Under the pieces are notes generated by a model. It was not told the DNA's origin and searched no databases. It was given only the letters and a program-made list of their open reading frames with translations. Shown here piece by piece: positions 1 through 10,491 of a DNA stretch of 22,500 nt. The translations under genes were made by a program, and so were the position numbers. Source of the stretch: Salpingoeca rosetta (lineage: Eukaryota > Opisthokonta > Choanoflagellata > Craspedida > Salpingoecidae); contig NW_004754914.1 in the NCBI RefSeq assembly GCF_000188695.1, forward strand, positions 238,487 through 260,986. The letters are read 5' to 3'. Each line of letters starts with the position of its first letter. Position 1 is the stretch's first letter.

Positions 1-59
1 TTCTTCTTCTTCTTCTTCTTCTTCTTCTTCTTCTTCTTCTTCTTCTTCTTCTTCTTCTT
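1..59 (+). repeat. (TTC)n trinucleotide microsatellite
   Basis: About 20 uninterrupted TTC units at the left edge. It lies just before the first visible exon of the propeller receptor and could act as the pyrimidine tract of that intron. Confidence 0.95.
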
Positions 60-83
60 GTCATACCTTGACTGATGGCGAAG

Positions 84-303
84 GAGACCTGTGGTGCTGT
101 GCGAAAGCAGCGTGTACTCGTTGCTCTCCCCTTCCCGCCCAACACTGCTCGCAAGACACCGAAGCTGTGTAATGTTGCTCACACATGATGCATGCGCGTT
201 GCTGTTGAAAGGCGTGTGGCTGGTGACTGATGAGATGCTGATTTCCTGCCGAAATGATTCCCACATTGTCACGTGGATTGCCGAGTCAACTAAACACGTC
301 AGT

Positions 304-355
<52 letters not shown>

Positions 356-1283
356 TAGAGTCTCCCCCTTGTTGTTGCTTCATCCTTGCTCTGCCCCGTA
401 CAACGACAGGGACAATCACATCATCACCACGCAGCGGCCTCATGTCCAGCTTACCGCAGGCGCCGTTGGTCTCATCACGACCACCATGATATCGTCCCCA
501 CACCCAACACCCAACCTCTAGCACGCAACATCTAATCACCCCTCCCCCGTTCTCACTGCCAATATCTCAACATTCCCACTACACCCCCCGCCCAGGTGCC
601 CACGCTGCGCTGGTCGCGTGCTCTCGCTGTCGCTGCGAATGCGTGGCCGCCCGCCTTCAACACCCGCGAGCACATGTTCGTGCCCACGCCCGACACATTG
701 TACAAGCTCGACGTGAGTACGGGTGCGACGGTTGCGACGCTGCTGCTTGACCCAACGCCGCCCACGGGCCCGCCGCTGCTTGTCTTTAGCGATGTCTTTG
801 TTGCCGTCACCGACACCGCACAGGATCGCGTCCTCTCCATGCCAGACAGCCTCGCACGTCAGTAGTAGTGGTGGTGCTCGTGGTTTGTGTGTGTGTGTGT
901 GTGTGTGTTGAGAACTTTGAGTGCGTGTGTTGCTACTTGTATACACATGACTGTGCGCCTGTTTGCGCGCGTTTTGATTCATGTCAATGTGATTTGTAGT
1001 ACTCACATCCTTGTCACCTGCTGTGCATTGTGTTCACGTTGTTTGCACTGTGCAGGAGTGTCGTGGGAGCTGCAGCTTGATCCAGACGAGCGTGTCATTG
1101 GCGCTCTCAGCGCAACCGGCAGTCTTGTGGTCGTGCCCACAGCAGACAACCTCGTCGTCCTCACGCTAAGTACGCACACATTCATTGCATGCTCTGCGAC
1201 GCCGTGGAAGCACTTGAGGTTTTCCTCTGCCGCGATCCACTTTTCATTCCCCTCTTATCTTGGCCCACACTTACGCCACCACC

Positions 1284-1315
<32 letters not shown>

Positions 1316-3132
1316 CAACAACCCAACAACAACAACCCAACAACAACAACCCAACACCAACAACACCACCACCGCCACACGAAGGCACGGGAGCACGGCA
1401 GTGGACGTTACCGCTGCGGCCGCCGACGGCTGATGGCGAGTATGAGCTGCTGGCGCACCAGGTACTGGCCACGTCAAGCGTATCCCTGCTGCACGTCACG
1501 CAGTACCAGGAGAACGCAACAGATGCCACCACGCCCGCCAGCACCACGCCTGCCATCTTGACCACCGGCCCGGGCAACGCTACGGCCACATCCACGACTG
1601 CGACGACGACAACCACGACGACAACAATCCCACCGGGCATGCGGCGTGTCATTGTGCACACGCGGTTCCAGATGTTCATTACGACAAGTCTGCGCTTCTT
1701 CGAGTCGTGGACAGAGGAGATGACCCACGAGCGCCTCGTGCCCAATGATGGTGCAGATAACAGCAATGGTAATGGTGGTGGTGATGATGTGGCGAGTGAA
1801 ATTGTACCGCCGATGATCGCCATCAGCAACGGGCTGCTGCATCTCTTGTCCGGTGCGGGCCCGTCCATGTCGTCAGCACCGCCGGCCCCGACTCCCACTA
1901 CCACCGTTCGCGCGCTCTCCACGTGTGCACTCGTTGAGCAGCCTGAGGTGAGCGTGCGCGCAGAGAATGTCGCCATCATCCGCAGTAGCGAGCCCCGCCT
2001 GCAAGTCACGTCCTTCAACGGGTTTTACCTGGACATCACCACGGGTGGACAAACGATCCGCCTGTCCGGTGTTCCCGCCGCTGCGCGCCTGCCCGATTTG
2101 CTGCCGGGGGCCACGTACCGCATCGCCACGGGCGCACGTGTGAGCACAGGCATGGCACTGGAGAGCGCGGGGGCGGTGACGGTGACAATGCCGGCTGCTC
2201 CAACGACACCGCCGCAAGGACGCGTGGCTGTTGTTGTTCAGCTGCGGGTTGAGGCTGACGACGACGACACCACGGGGACGGCTGGCGACGCTGCGGGCAA
2301 TGTGGCGGCGCGGATCAGCGGCAACTACTTCCTCGTGCAGCGCCTGCGACAGGAGGTGTGCGGCGACATTCCGGGGTCCATCTCACGCACCACCAGCTGC
2401 TATGTACGGTCGGTTGCCCTTGCTGCCGCCAACAGCACGGACACGAACGCACGCAGGCGGCGCAGCGGTGCAGCGATGCACGCAGATGCAGCCCTCACCA
2501 ATGACGACAGCATGAATGAGGGTGCACACGACACGAGAGGCACAGAGGCTGGTGCTGGCGCGCGTGTGCGTGTGCGCATGAGGAGGGCAGCGTCGCAGGC
2601 CGTGATTGAGGTGGTGGCGGAGGGGAACGAGGACGATGAGATTGTCATTGCAGGCGCCCTTGACCAGGGCGTGCGCGGTGTTGCTGCCAGCGGCTGGCTG
2701 GACGATGTTGGCGTGACGGCAAGCGTCGTCTCCGTGTCGCCACTGCCGGAGATTGTGCGTGCAACGACAACGACGACGACAACAACAACGACAACGATGC
2801 CCAGCACCACCCGGGTGTCCACGACCACGCTCACGCTGACTGATCCGACCAGCAGCGGGTCACAGGACTCGACAACCACGATTGTGATTATTGTGGTGTG
2901 CGTGCTTGTTGGTGTGGCGCTTGTGATTGGCGTGATTGTTCTCGGCGTCAACCGCAGACGCGAGAACAAGTACGACGGCGACCAGCTCTTCCTGCAGAAT
3001 GAAGGTATGCGATGCTCTTTCGGTTGCATGATGCAATGCTTGCTGTTTGCCGTATCGTGCTGTGCTTGCCGTGTTGTATGTATTTAACGCGCTGTGTTTG
3101 GAATACGTGCTACTTCTTCTCACATGTGCGTG

Positions 3133-3167
<35 letters not shown>

Positions 3168-3856
3168 GCAGGGGCGATCATCGAGATGATTGAGAACCAG
3201 GCCCACAGCCGCCGCGCTAGCAGGAGCGAGTACGTCAGACCACCCCTCTGTTGCTTGTGTTCCTGCAATGCGCAGCCTTCCTATTGCAGCTTGATGGTTC
3301 GCCAGTCATTGTCATCACCCTCACCATCCATCACCGATACCATCATCATCACCACCACCACATCAGTCGTGAGCGCGTTGCCCAGCAGCCGCTGCCGCCC
3401 ATCCCATCCAGCGTGGACCGTCCCCGCATGCCGCTGCCTGACGACAACTACGACGACACGCCAACGCGCACGCTGCAGCCGCCCCTGCCTGATCGACCGC
3501 CACTCCCGCTCCCGCTCCCGACAGACACGATGTCGTCCGCCGCCCGTATGCCGCTGCCGCCAACACCGGGCAGCGCGGGTCCGTTTGACAGCAGCACAGA
3601 CACCATGAACAGGACTGGCACCATCCTCCCAGCAGCAGCCATCGGTGCGCACGTGAATGGGTTGTGCGTACACACATGTGCGCGCGCTGTTAATGTGTGT
3701 GTGTGTGTATGTGTGCGTGTGTGTGTACGTGTGTGTTGTGCAACAATGGGAAATGTGGTGTTATTTGGGTGCGATGCGTGTGTGTATGTCCTACAATGCT
3801 GCTTTCATCTATCATTCTTCCTTGAGCTCACACCCTTGTCCCGTGCGTGCGTGCGT

Positions 3857-3924
<68 letters not shown>

Positions 3925-6096
3925 ACAGAGCAAGGGGCGGCAGAGGCGTTTTGCAGCATTGCGCCGGCTGATATCTCCCTCACTCGCGTCGTCCGCAAAA
4001 TCAGCGCAGACCTCGTCATGCACCTCGGCTCCTTCCAATCAGACTCTGGTACGTTTGTGCGTGTGTGTGTTGGTGCATGTGTGCGTGTGTGCGCTGACGT
4101 GTGTGTGTGTGTGTGTGTGTGTGCATACGTGTGTGAGCATGCATTGAGGCATATCACATACCACCCTGTTGATTGCCTCGTGTTTGTTCTCATCACCAAT
4201 GCCGACTGCACAGGTCCGATGACCGTCCGCGCGCTGCAGTTCAAGACGCCTGCCATCCTGCCCAACATCGTCGCCAACCTCGCAAAGGAGGAGCAGCGTG
4301 CGTCCTGCCGCCAGCTGTTGATGCTGCTGCTGCTGCTTTTGTTATTGTTGTTGCTGTCATGGGGGTTTCCCCGCCCCTGCCCCTCGTGAATGCACGTGAA
4401 TGATCTACTCCTTTTCTCGCAAGCTCACACACTAGCGCGCACTCACACTCGCACACGCACTCGCAAACCCTCCGCGATTTAGTGACCGAGATACTGGACT
4501 TGAAGCACGAGAACTTGTGTGTCATTTACGGCATGTGCATGAGCGCTCCGCCTGTGCTCGGTACGCAAAGCACAGACGGCGCACTCTGTGCACACCATTG
4601 CAAGTAGTCTGTCCAGCACTTTTTGTCGCAACATGTCCTTCCTTGGCCATCACAACCTCACTCCTGACCCTTTCAAACGCCCCTTTGTTACTTCTGCCCA
4701 CCATTACATCCCCATCGCACCCCACACACGACCACATCCCGTCACACCACCAGTGATGGACTATGCCCCCGGCGGGAGCGTGTACTCGTTCCTGTCGCAC
4801 CGGCCCGACACTCCGCTGCATCGCCGCCTGAGCATCATGCAGCAGGCAACGTGTGGCCTTGAGTACCTTTCGTCAAAGCGCATCGTGCACGGCAACATCT
4901 GGTCGCAGGAGCTCTTCATCCACGGCCAAACCATCAAGGTGTGCGTGTGTGTGCTTTTGAGTGTGTATTTGAGTGTGTGTGTGTGTGTGTCTTTGGAGTC
5001 TTCATTTCACCTCTGCTCTCGTCTCTCCTCCCCTGATTGTCATGTGCATCTCTCACTCCTCGCCACTGTGTGCCCGAACAACAGCTGTCGCTGGCGCCAT
5101 TGCAGCGCGCCGCCGCGAATGCCCTGAACATGCCCCATCTTCGCAAGATGTTCCGCACCCGCATCCGCTGGGCTGCACCAGGTGCCAACGCCTTGTGTGT
5201 GTGTCTGTGTCTGTGTGTCTGTCTGTGCATCTCTGCGCGTGCGCGTGTACCTGACGCTTGCACGCACTCCATAGTCTAGTCGACGTGCTGCTACACACTC
5301 TGCTCGCATCTCATCACCACATCATCGCCACCATCACCGCCGCCACCGCCACTGTCACGCCCTGCAGAGACTGTGAGCCGCAAGTACTCGCTGGCGAGTG
5401 ACGTGTGGGCACTCGCAGTCACATTCTGGGAGATTTTCATGAACTGCAAAACGCAGCCGTACGCACACATTCGCAACGTTGCTGATGTGTTGCCGAGTGT
5501 ACAGCGGGGCGAGCGGCTGACACAGCCCGACATGTGCCCGGATGAGTTGTGGGAGCTCATGGTGGACTGCTGGAAGGCAAATCGTGCAGACCGGCCATCC
5601 GTGCACATGGTCCACCAGGTGTGTGTGTGTGTGCGTGTGTATGTATGTGTGTGCATGATATTGTGTGTGTGTGTGTGTGTGTGCGTGTGTATGTGTGCTT
5701 GACGTTGTGTATTTGTGTGACGGTGACATTTCTTCGTCCGTGTTGTCGTTTGCTGTGGGTCTGTCACTTGTTGTCCTCTTTTCCCACCTCATCCTCTCAT
5801 CACCTCGCCTGCGTGGTTTTATTTTCCAAAGGTTTTGGTGGACATTGGCGAAGAGCTTGCGGAATTGGCGGGTAAGTGCGTGCTGTGCAACGTTGAGATG
5901 ACACATACAACACCCTCTCCCCATACGATGATATTGTCTTCTTCATGTTATTCGCCCGAACCCTTGTCCCAGCACCCCCCCCCCCACACACACACACACG
6001 CACACTCACTGCTGCTGTGGGATTCCTTCGTGACTGCTCACACGCCCACACTTCAAAATCTGCTACATTGACATCGACACAGAAACGAGCGCATAG
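84..6096 (+). CDS. Receptor tyrosine-kinase-like pseudokinase with PQQ beta-propeller ectodomain (5'-partial, 14 exons in window)
   Basis: Exons read by GT-AG junctions with consistent phases: 84(start uncertain)-294, 596-857, 1056-1169, 1385-3004, 3172-3229, 3367-3644, 3929-4048, 4214-4297, 4483-4560, 4754-4938, 5085-5181, 5368-5618, 5832-5871, 6083-6096 (TAG). This gives about 1,136 residues, with the N-terminus and signal peptide left of the window. Order: beta-propeller repeats, Thr-rich stalk, one membrane helix, basic stop-transfer (NRRRENK), Pro-rich juxtamembrane, kinase fold, short tail ending ETSA. The junctions restore diagnostic strings: TLSTGARQWTLPL (PQQ repeat) across exons 3/4 and LTEILDLKHENL (helix C) across exons 8/9. 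The kinase keeps WAAPE and SDVWALAVTFWE but has HGN for HRD and LAP for DFG, so it is probably catalytically dead. Family known: choanoflagellate and animal receptor kinases. Inferred: plasma-membrane sensor or co-receptor. A receptor guanylyl cyclase is less likely because no cyclase domain follows. Confidence 0.85.
305..352 (+). repeat. (AC)24 intronic microsatellite
   Basis: Perfect AC dinucleotide run starting about 10 bases after the donor that ends exon 1 of the propeller receptor. Confidence 0.95.
1276..1370 (+). repeat. Compound (CAC)n/(CAA)n intronic repeat
   Basis: A CAC run passes into CAACAA and CCCAACAACAA units just upstream of the acceptor at 1384. In frame it would read as poly-Pro/Thr, but splicing at 1385 restores a PQQ repeat, so it is intronic. 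Confidence 0.85.
1501..2880 (+). other. Extracellular membrane-proximal region with FN3-like segment and Thr-rich stalks (gene 1, exon 4)
   Basis: One long exon. It has a first Thr-rich stretch near 1510-1630, likely O-glycosylated, then a segment around 2040-2200 containing LLPGATYRIATGARVSTG, which resembles the tyrosine-containing F strand of a fibronectin type III domain. A Cys-containing region follows (EVCGDIPGS, TSCYVRS), then an Arg-rich acidic linker and a second poly-Thr stalk at 2760-2860 directly before the membrane helix. The FN3 assignment rests on one motif and is tentative. An open frame on the other strand across 1182-2018 is an antisense shadow of this exon. Confidence 0.5.
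2881..2949 (+). other. Single transmembrane helix (gene 1)
   Basis: Twenty-three uninterrupted hydrophobic residues starting IVIIVVCVLVGVALV, preceded by a Ser/Thr stalk and followed by NRRR, the positive-inside stop-transfer signal of type I membrane proteins. The cytoplasmic part starts at about 2950. Confidence 0.9.
3132..3168 (+). repeat. (TGTC)n tetranucleotide repeat before exon 5 acceptor
   Basis: Eight or more TCTG units end two bases before the GCAG acceptor of the exon starting at 3172, taking the place of a pyrimidine tract. Confidence 0.85.
3172..3644 (+). other. Proline-rich juxtamembrane segment (gene 1, exons 5-6)
   Basis: Exon 5 (3172-3229) supplies a short basic helix. Exon 6 (3367-3644) is proline-rich with QQPLPPIPS, PPLPDRPPLPLPLP and MPLPPTPG. 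PPLPDR fits the PxxPxR class II SH3 ligand pattern. One tyrosine sits in an acidic context, DDNYDDTP, suitable as a tyrosine-kinase site. Inferred role: adaptor docking between membrane and pseudokinase. Confidence 0.65.
3859..3923 (+). repeat. (GT)n microsatellite abutting exon 7 acceptor
   Basis: About 32 GT units run to the GCACAG acceptor at 3928 with no pyrimidine tract between. Confidence 0.95.
3929..5871 (+). other. Tyrosine-kinase-like pseudokinase domain (gene 1, exons 7-13)
   Basis: Subdomains in order: a glycine-loop region without GxGxxG (HLGSFQSDSG); beta3 TVRALQFK, where the VAIK lysine is not in place; helix C EEQLTEILDLKHENL; hinge VLVMDYAPGGSVYSFL; helix E to catalytic loop EYLSSKRIVHGNIWSQ (HRD replaced by HGN); K/LSLAPLQRA in place of DFG; WAAPET; SDVWALAVTFWEIF; and CWKANRADRPS. 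Four catalytic signatures are altered, while the structural C-lobe motifs are kept. That pattern points to a folded scaffold rather than a decayed gene. The last exons add VLVDIGEELAEL and a stop four codons into exon 14. Confidence 0.85.
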
Positions 6097-6953
6097 CCGG
6101 CACGATGGAAGTCCAGCCCTCCCGGTTGCCAAGCAACCAACCAGCCAACAGCACACGCTTTGTTGGGGCGTTTTCATTGTCCATTGCCAAGCACCACGTC
6201 ACATCACACCACAACCCGATCGCACTCCAATCACCAACATGGTGCATCAACTTTATCTTTCTATTCATCACCTTGTCCAATCTTCCGTCGGTCTTCCGGT
6301 CTTCCTTTTGCCTTCTTTCCATCTCACATCGCCCGTTTCAACAATTGACTTCATATGTTGTCGGGTTCATGTGTCTTTAGCCGCCCGTTTCAAGATCAAG
6401 GTCCAAGTTAGCTTCCTTTTGCTTTGTCTCCGCTCTGTCTGATAGGTCCCCCTCCTCTCCCAAACTGCTGTTCTCGAAGACGCACAAGACCAGAGTTTTG
6501 TTGCCTCCAGTGTCCAACAACACAATACAACAGACTCGTTTTGGTTGCGTGGATGCGAATTCGCTTTTGCTTGTATTTGAAGGAGGGGGCAGTTACTACC
6601 AGCTTGCCTGCTTGTCAAACGTAAGGGGGCATGTGTGACAATACAGCAAGCACACCACAAAACATCAGAGCACAAGCATCATCTATCACATTTCTACGGA
6701 CTAAAATTGAAACAGAACAGGCAGTAACAGATCAAAGCAACAGGCGCTGTCTCATGTGAGCCAGCCAACAACAGACGCGCTAATGGCCAAAGGAATCAAT
6801 GCACAGCATTTACGGAACAAAACAACATGCTGTGGCGATACAATGCACGATGCAGGCACACAACACTAACGCATCGACCACCACTGTAACGACCACCATT
6901 GCTGTGACTGCCACCACCACAACAACTACGACACGCCCAGCATGATCGGCTCC
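6097..6953. other. Convergent intergenic region between the two kinase genes
   Basis: About 860 bases between the stop of the + strand receptor and the stop of the - strand receptor. It should hold both 3' UTRs. I see no canonical AATAAA on either strand in a convincing place, and the open frames here lack coding character. No RNA gene or mobile element was recognised. Confidence 0.6.
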
Positions 6954-8031
6954 TCAGCACAGGGACACCTGATACGATGTTGACAGCGCGCTCTCATTCA
7001 ACTGTTGCATCAGAGGAGAGGGCTGGCGGCGTTGTTGCTGCTGCTGTTGTTGTTGTTGCTGCTGTTGTTGTTGCTGAGGGCTGTTGGGCTTGCCGTTGGG
7101 TGTATTCTGAATGTCAAACACTTCGTTCATCTCGATTACTTCTGCTTCCTCTCTGCGCTCGCTGCTATTTGCCTCGCCAGGCATAACATCACCTCCTCCA
7201 TCCCGACCACCGTTGTCACGCACACCACCATCGTTTCTGTCCCCATTGTTGTTGCTGTCGTCATCCTCTGTCTCCGCCTCCTCCTCCTTCAGAGTTGCCT
7301 GTCGCATCCAGTCCTGCATGCGTGCAAGCGCTGGTCTCTCCATCATGATTGGCGATTCCGGACCAGAGATCCGCCGCCGCCGCGCTTCCGTGCTGTCGTC
7401 CGATTTCGCAAAGGCCGTCATCTCCAGCTGTCACATCGGTGCATGTGTGCACGTGTGTGTTCGAGCGAGCACGCGTGTAAGGATGTGTGAGCACGTGTGC
7501 GAGCATGTATTGGGTGTGTTTAATTGTTGTAGTGACACTCAGCAACGGTGGCGGTGTGGTTTGGAGGTGGAGGGGGCGGGCTCGACAAGTTCCAGCAGAC
7601 GAGGACACCACAATGTGCATACATGCGCATGATGTACAATGAGCTGCTGACACGATCAACGTGTCCGACGCACCTCTGCCATCATGTCGCTGGATTCGGC
7701 GGCGTGGAAGACACAGCCGAGGGGGAGCAGAACCAGCAAGATACAAATTACATGAGAAACAAAACGTCAAGTCACACGATGACACAGATCTCATATCAGT
7801 GGTCCATGCAAGCCTCTCCCATCTCTCATGTCCATCATGTACGTGCAAAACACAAAAAGTATATCACACACGAACAACCACACGCGCAAGAAATGCACTC
7901 ACGCTCTGGTGAGGGGTATGTTGGACGTCATTCTGCTTCGTGCGGCCATCAACTTGGCGACGGTGGCTTGGCGAGGACCCAGCGTCCGACCTGTGAATGT
8001 TGCGAGAGAAATGGATCAACAGGAGTGAGTG

Positions 8032-8112
<81 letters not shown>

Positions 8113-10070
8113 TCTGACACACGAGGAGCCACAGTGCATCGCAACACTGCACAAACAAACCAAAACAAACAAACCAAACCAAACACACCTGATCGCGTAC
8201 GTTGTGAGCTGTCGTGCAGCGTCTGCTGCAGCATCGACGCGAGCACGGGCGTATCCACCTCCACTGCCGAAGAAAGTGGCCTTGCCGACATGGACCCATC
8301 GCTTGCTGACTTGCCAAGCGTCGGCACTTGCTGCTTTCGTCGCCGCTTGCGCTGTTTCTGCTGCTTCTGCTGCTTCTGCTGCGCCGCTGGCGTGTGATGC
8401 GGCATTGATCGGGCATACCGCACGGGCGTGACGTGATCCGTGTGCATCTGCATCAGTGAAAGAGATGCACTGCTCGCCCTCGCGTCCTTTGCAGCGTAAG
8501 ACAACTCGTCATCATCGCCACGCACATCACCGCCATCCACATCATCAGGGGACGTCGCAGCAACATTGTCAGCAGGCGCAGTGGCCAGTGCAGCCACTGA
8601 CATGACGCTGGCGAGTGTGGAGCTGGAAGCAGCAGAGTCGCTCACCACTGCATTCGTCTTCACAAACGGGTGCCGCGAGAAGCTGAAATCCACTCCGTGT
8701 TGGCGGCGTTGGTGCTGTTCCCTGTGGCTCCTTGACTTCGGCACCCCACTGCAGTTGCCTTGCGTGTGTTCGCCATCACGGCTGATGTCACCATCGCTGC
8801 TGCTTTCGTCAATGGTGTCCAGCTTGCCTCTGCTGCTTGCTGGTGTTGTTGCTGTCAGCATGTCATCAACGTCCAGCTCATCGCTGTCGCTGTCACTGGC
8901 GTCTTTGTGTTCCTCGCTTTCAACAGCCACAATCGCAATTTGTCCAGTACCGGCAACACTGCTCTTCCTCCGTCCGTCGCGATCATCACGGCTGGCAGGA
9001 CGCCGAGCAGCATCATGATCACTACCAACACCATCGCTGTTCTCATCATCGCTACCATCGTCGTCATCATCATCAGCTGATTCAGTCTCTACGCGAATGA
9101 CTTGCTGCGACTGTGCGCGATCGCTGCGTTCCTCCGTTGAAGTCGCGTCGTGTCTCTCCTCTTGTTCCACCGCCTGAGAGGACCGCTATCAGACGCAATG
9201 GCGCAACACGCACACGCACACGCACACGCACAACAGGAGCAGTGAACACACGGACGATAACGTCGCAGCAGGGTAAGTGACAAGCATCACCACCAGTAAG
9301 GTAGATCAAACGTTGTGCGGAGCACACAAAGGCAGCAAAACAGGAAGCTCAGCTGTGCACAAGCGTATACACACACACACACATACACACGAGCGTGCAC
9401 ACGCACAGTCTTCCACCACCAACCTGGCTTGCGTTGTGTGAAGAGCTGTTGCTGGCAACAACAGTCTCGCGCGTCTCAAACAAATCCACATATGCGTGGC
9501 GATCAAAGTCGTGAGGCGGTGATTGCTTGACATCAGGGTGCAGCTGCACGGCACTTCCACGCTTGCTGGAACCAGCACTGGATGCGTTGCTTTCGCGTGT
9601 TGGGATCTGCAGGTGCACGTTCAAGAGCGCCTTTGGCGTTGCTGTGCCGCGGCGTGAGAGATCATGGCGAAGGCCAGGGAGGTGAAGGTGGGGATGATAT
9701 TTCTCGCGATGCAAGGACACACAACTGGAAGCGTTGCGCTTCATGCCCTCGCTTGCAACGGTGCTGCTGCTGCGTGCGCCTCCGCTGCCCGCATAGAAGA
9801 GCTCATCGCGGTTCACGCTGCCGCTGCTCTCGCCCGTGTTGGTGCCAGCAGTGCCGCTATCCTCATGGCATCCACATTCGCCGTCCGTGCGCCCATGGCC
9901 GCGATCATCACCATCACCGTTGTCATCATCGTCACCACCATCGCCACCATCACCACCGTCAGTGTTGGAGGTGGCTGAGGCCTGGCTCTGTCGCAACCAC
10001 GCCTCCACATTCTCTTCCACAACCTGCATCTGTTCGTTCACCATCGGCGCGACCTCCGCCCCTTGCAGTG
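6954..10070 (-). other. Long acidic, Ser- and Gln-rich cytoplasmic tail (exons 16-20)
   Basis: About 730 residues after the kinase: an N-terminal helical stretch ([16 protein letters not shown]), a Gly/Asp run, then exon 17 with long Asp/Ser clusters, a Lys/Arg/Gln cluster ([18 protein letters not shown]), a 16-nt exon at 7689-7674 and a final exon with poly-Gln (7028-7075). Candidate phosphotyrosine contexts are [16 protein letters not shown] and ELSYAAKD. The end is SYQVSLC. No known domain is recognised. Likely disordered and used for docking. Confidence 0.65.
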
Positions 10071-10428
10071 CTGTGTATGATTGCGTGCATGTGTTGGGGA
10101 GTGTTGGTGAGTGGGTGTGTTGAAGTGTGAGTTTGAGGGTTATGTGAGTTTCATGGGTCACAGTGTTCGTGGTTGTGCTCTCCCCTATCAAACACGGACA
10201 CATCTTTGTAACCTGTATCTGTCTCCAATTCACTATGTGTACGCACCAGTGTCGAGCATGTCGCATGTTTCGGCAAACGACAGTCGTTCGCTCGGATCCG
10301 TCGCCCAGCACGCCAGCATCAGCTGTGGACCAGAACACGGGTCAACCAGCAAGCGCAGAACGTGAGATGAGCGATGTGTGCAGTGTGTGTGTGCAGTGTG
10401 CGTGCGTGCGTGTGTGTGTGCGTGTGTG

Positions 10429-10491
<63 letters not shown>

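Larger units (their letters stand above)
84..1500 (+). other. PQQ/quinoprotein-type beta-propeller ectodomain (gene 1, exons 1-4)
   Basis: Repeats of the PQQ type are visible: LISCRNDSHIVTWIAES, MFVPTPDTLYKLDVSTG and VVVPTADNLVVLTLSTGARQW, each a hydrophobic strand pair ending in the D/STG turn followed by a tryptophan or hydrophobic strand. At least three blades lie here and more are expected upstream. Exon 1 ends in phase 0 at 294 before GTCAGT, and exon 2 ends in phase 1 at 857 before the same hexamer. The exon 1 start near 84 is the least certain boundary. The (TTC)n run just upstream would serve as its pyrimidine tract, but a start at 212 is also possible. In such receptors the propeller would be extracellular and bind a ligand or adhesion partner; no ligand can be named. 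Confidence 0.7.

Noticed and set aside
1182..2018. 278-residue open frame on the - strand
   Set aside because: Antisense to the GC-rich exon 4 of the propeller receptor. Val/Gly/Cys-rich composition, no motif.
3657..4277. Open frames reading poly-Cys/Val or poly-Thr/His on both strands around GT tracts, here and at many other places
   Set aside because: They are produced by (GT)n/(CA)n microsatellites, which have no stops in four frames. Where genes exist these tracts fall in introns.
3929..6096. Receptor guanylyl cyclase interpretation of gene 1, whose kinase-homology domain resembles a degenerate kinase
   Set aside because: No dimerisation coiled coil or cyclase domain follows; the frame ends four codons into the exon at 6083.
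6105..6675. Open frames in the convergent spacer
   Set aside because: Low-GC, no motif, no consistent splice partners; most likely 3' UTR sequence.
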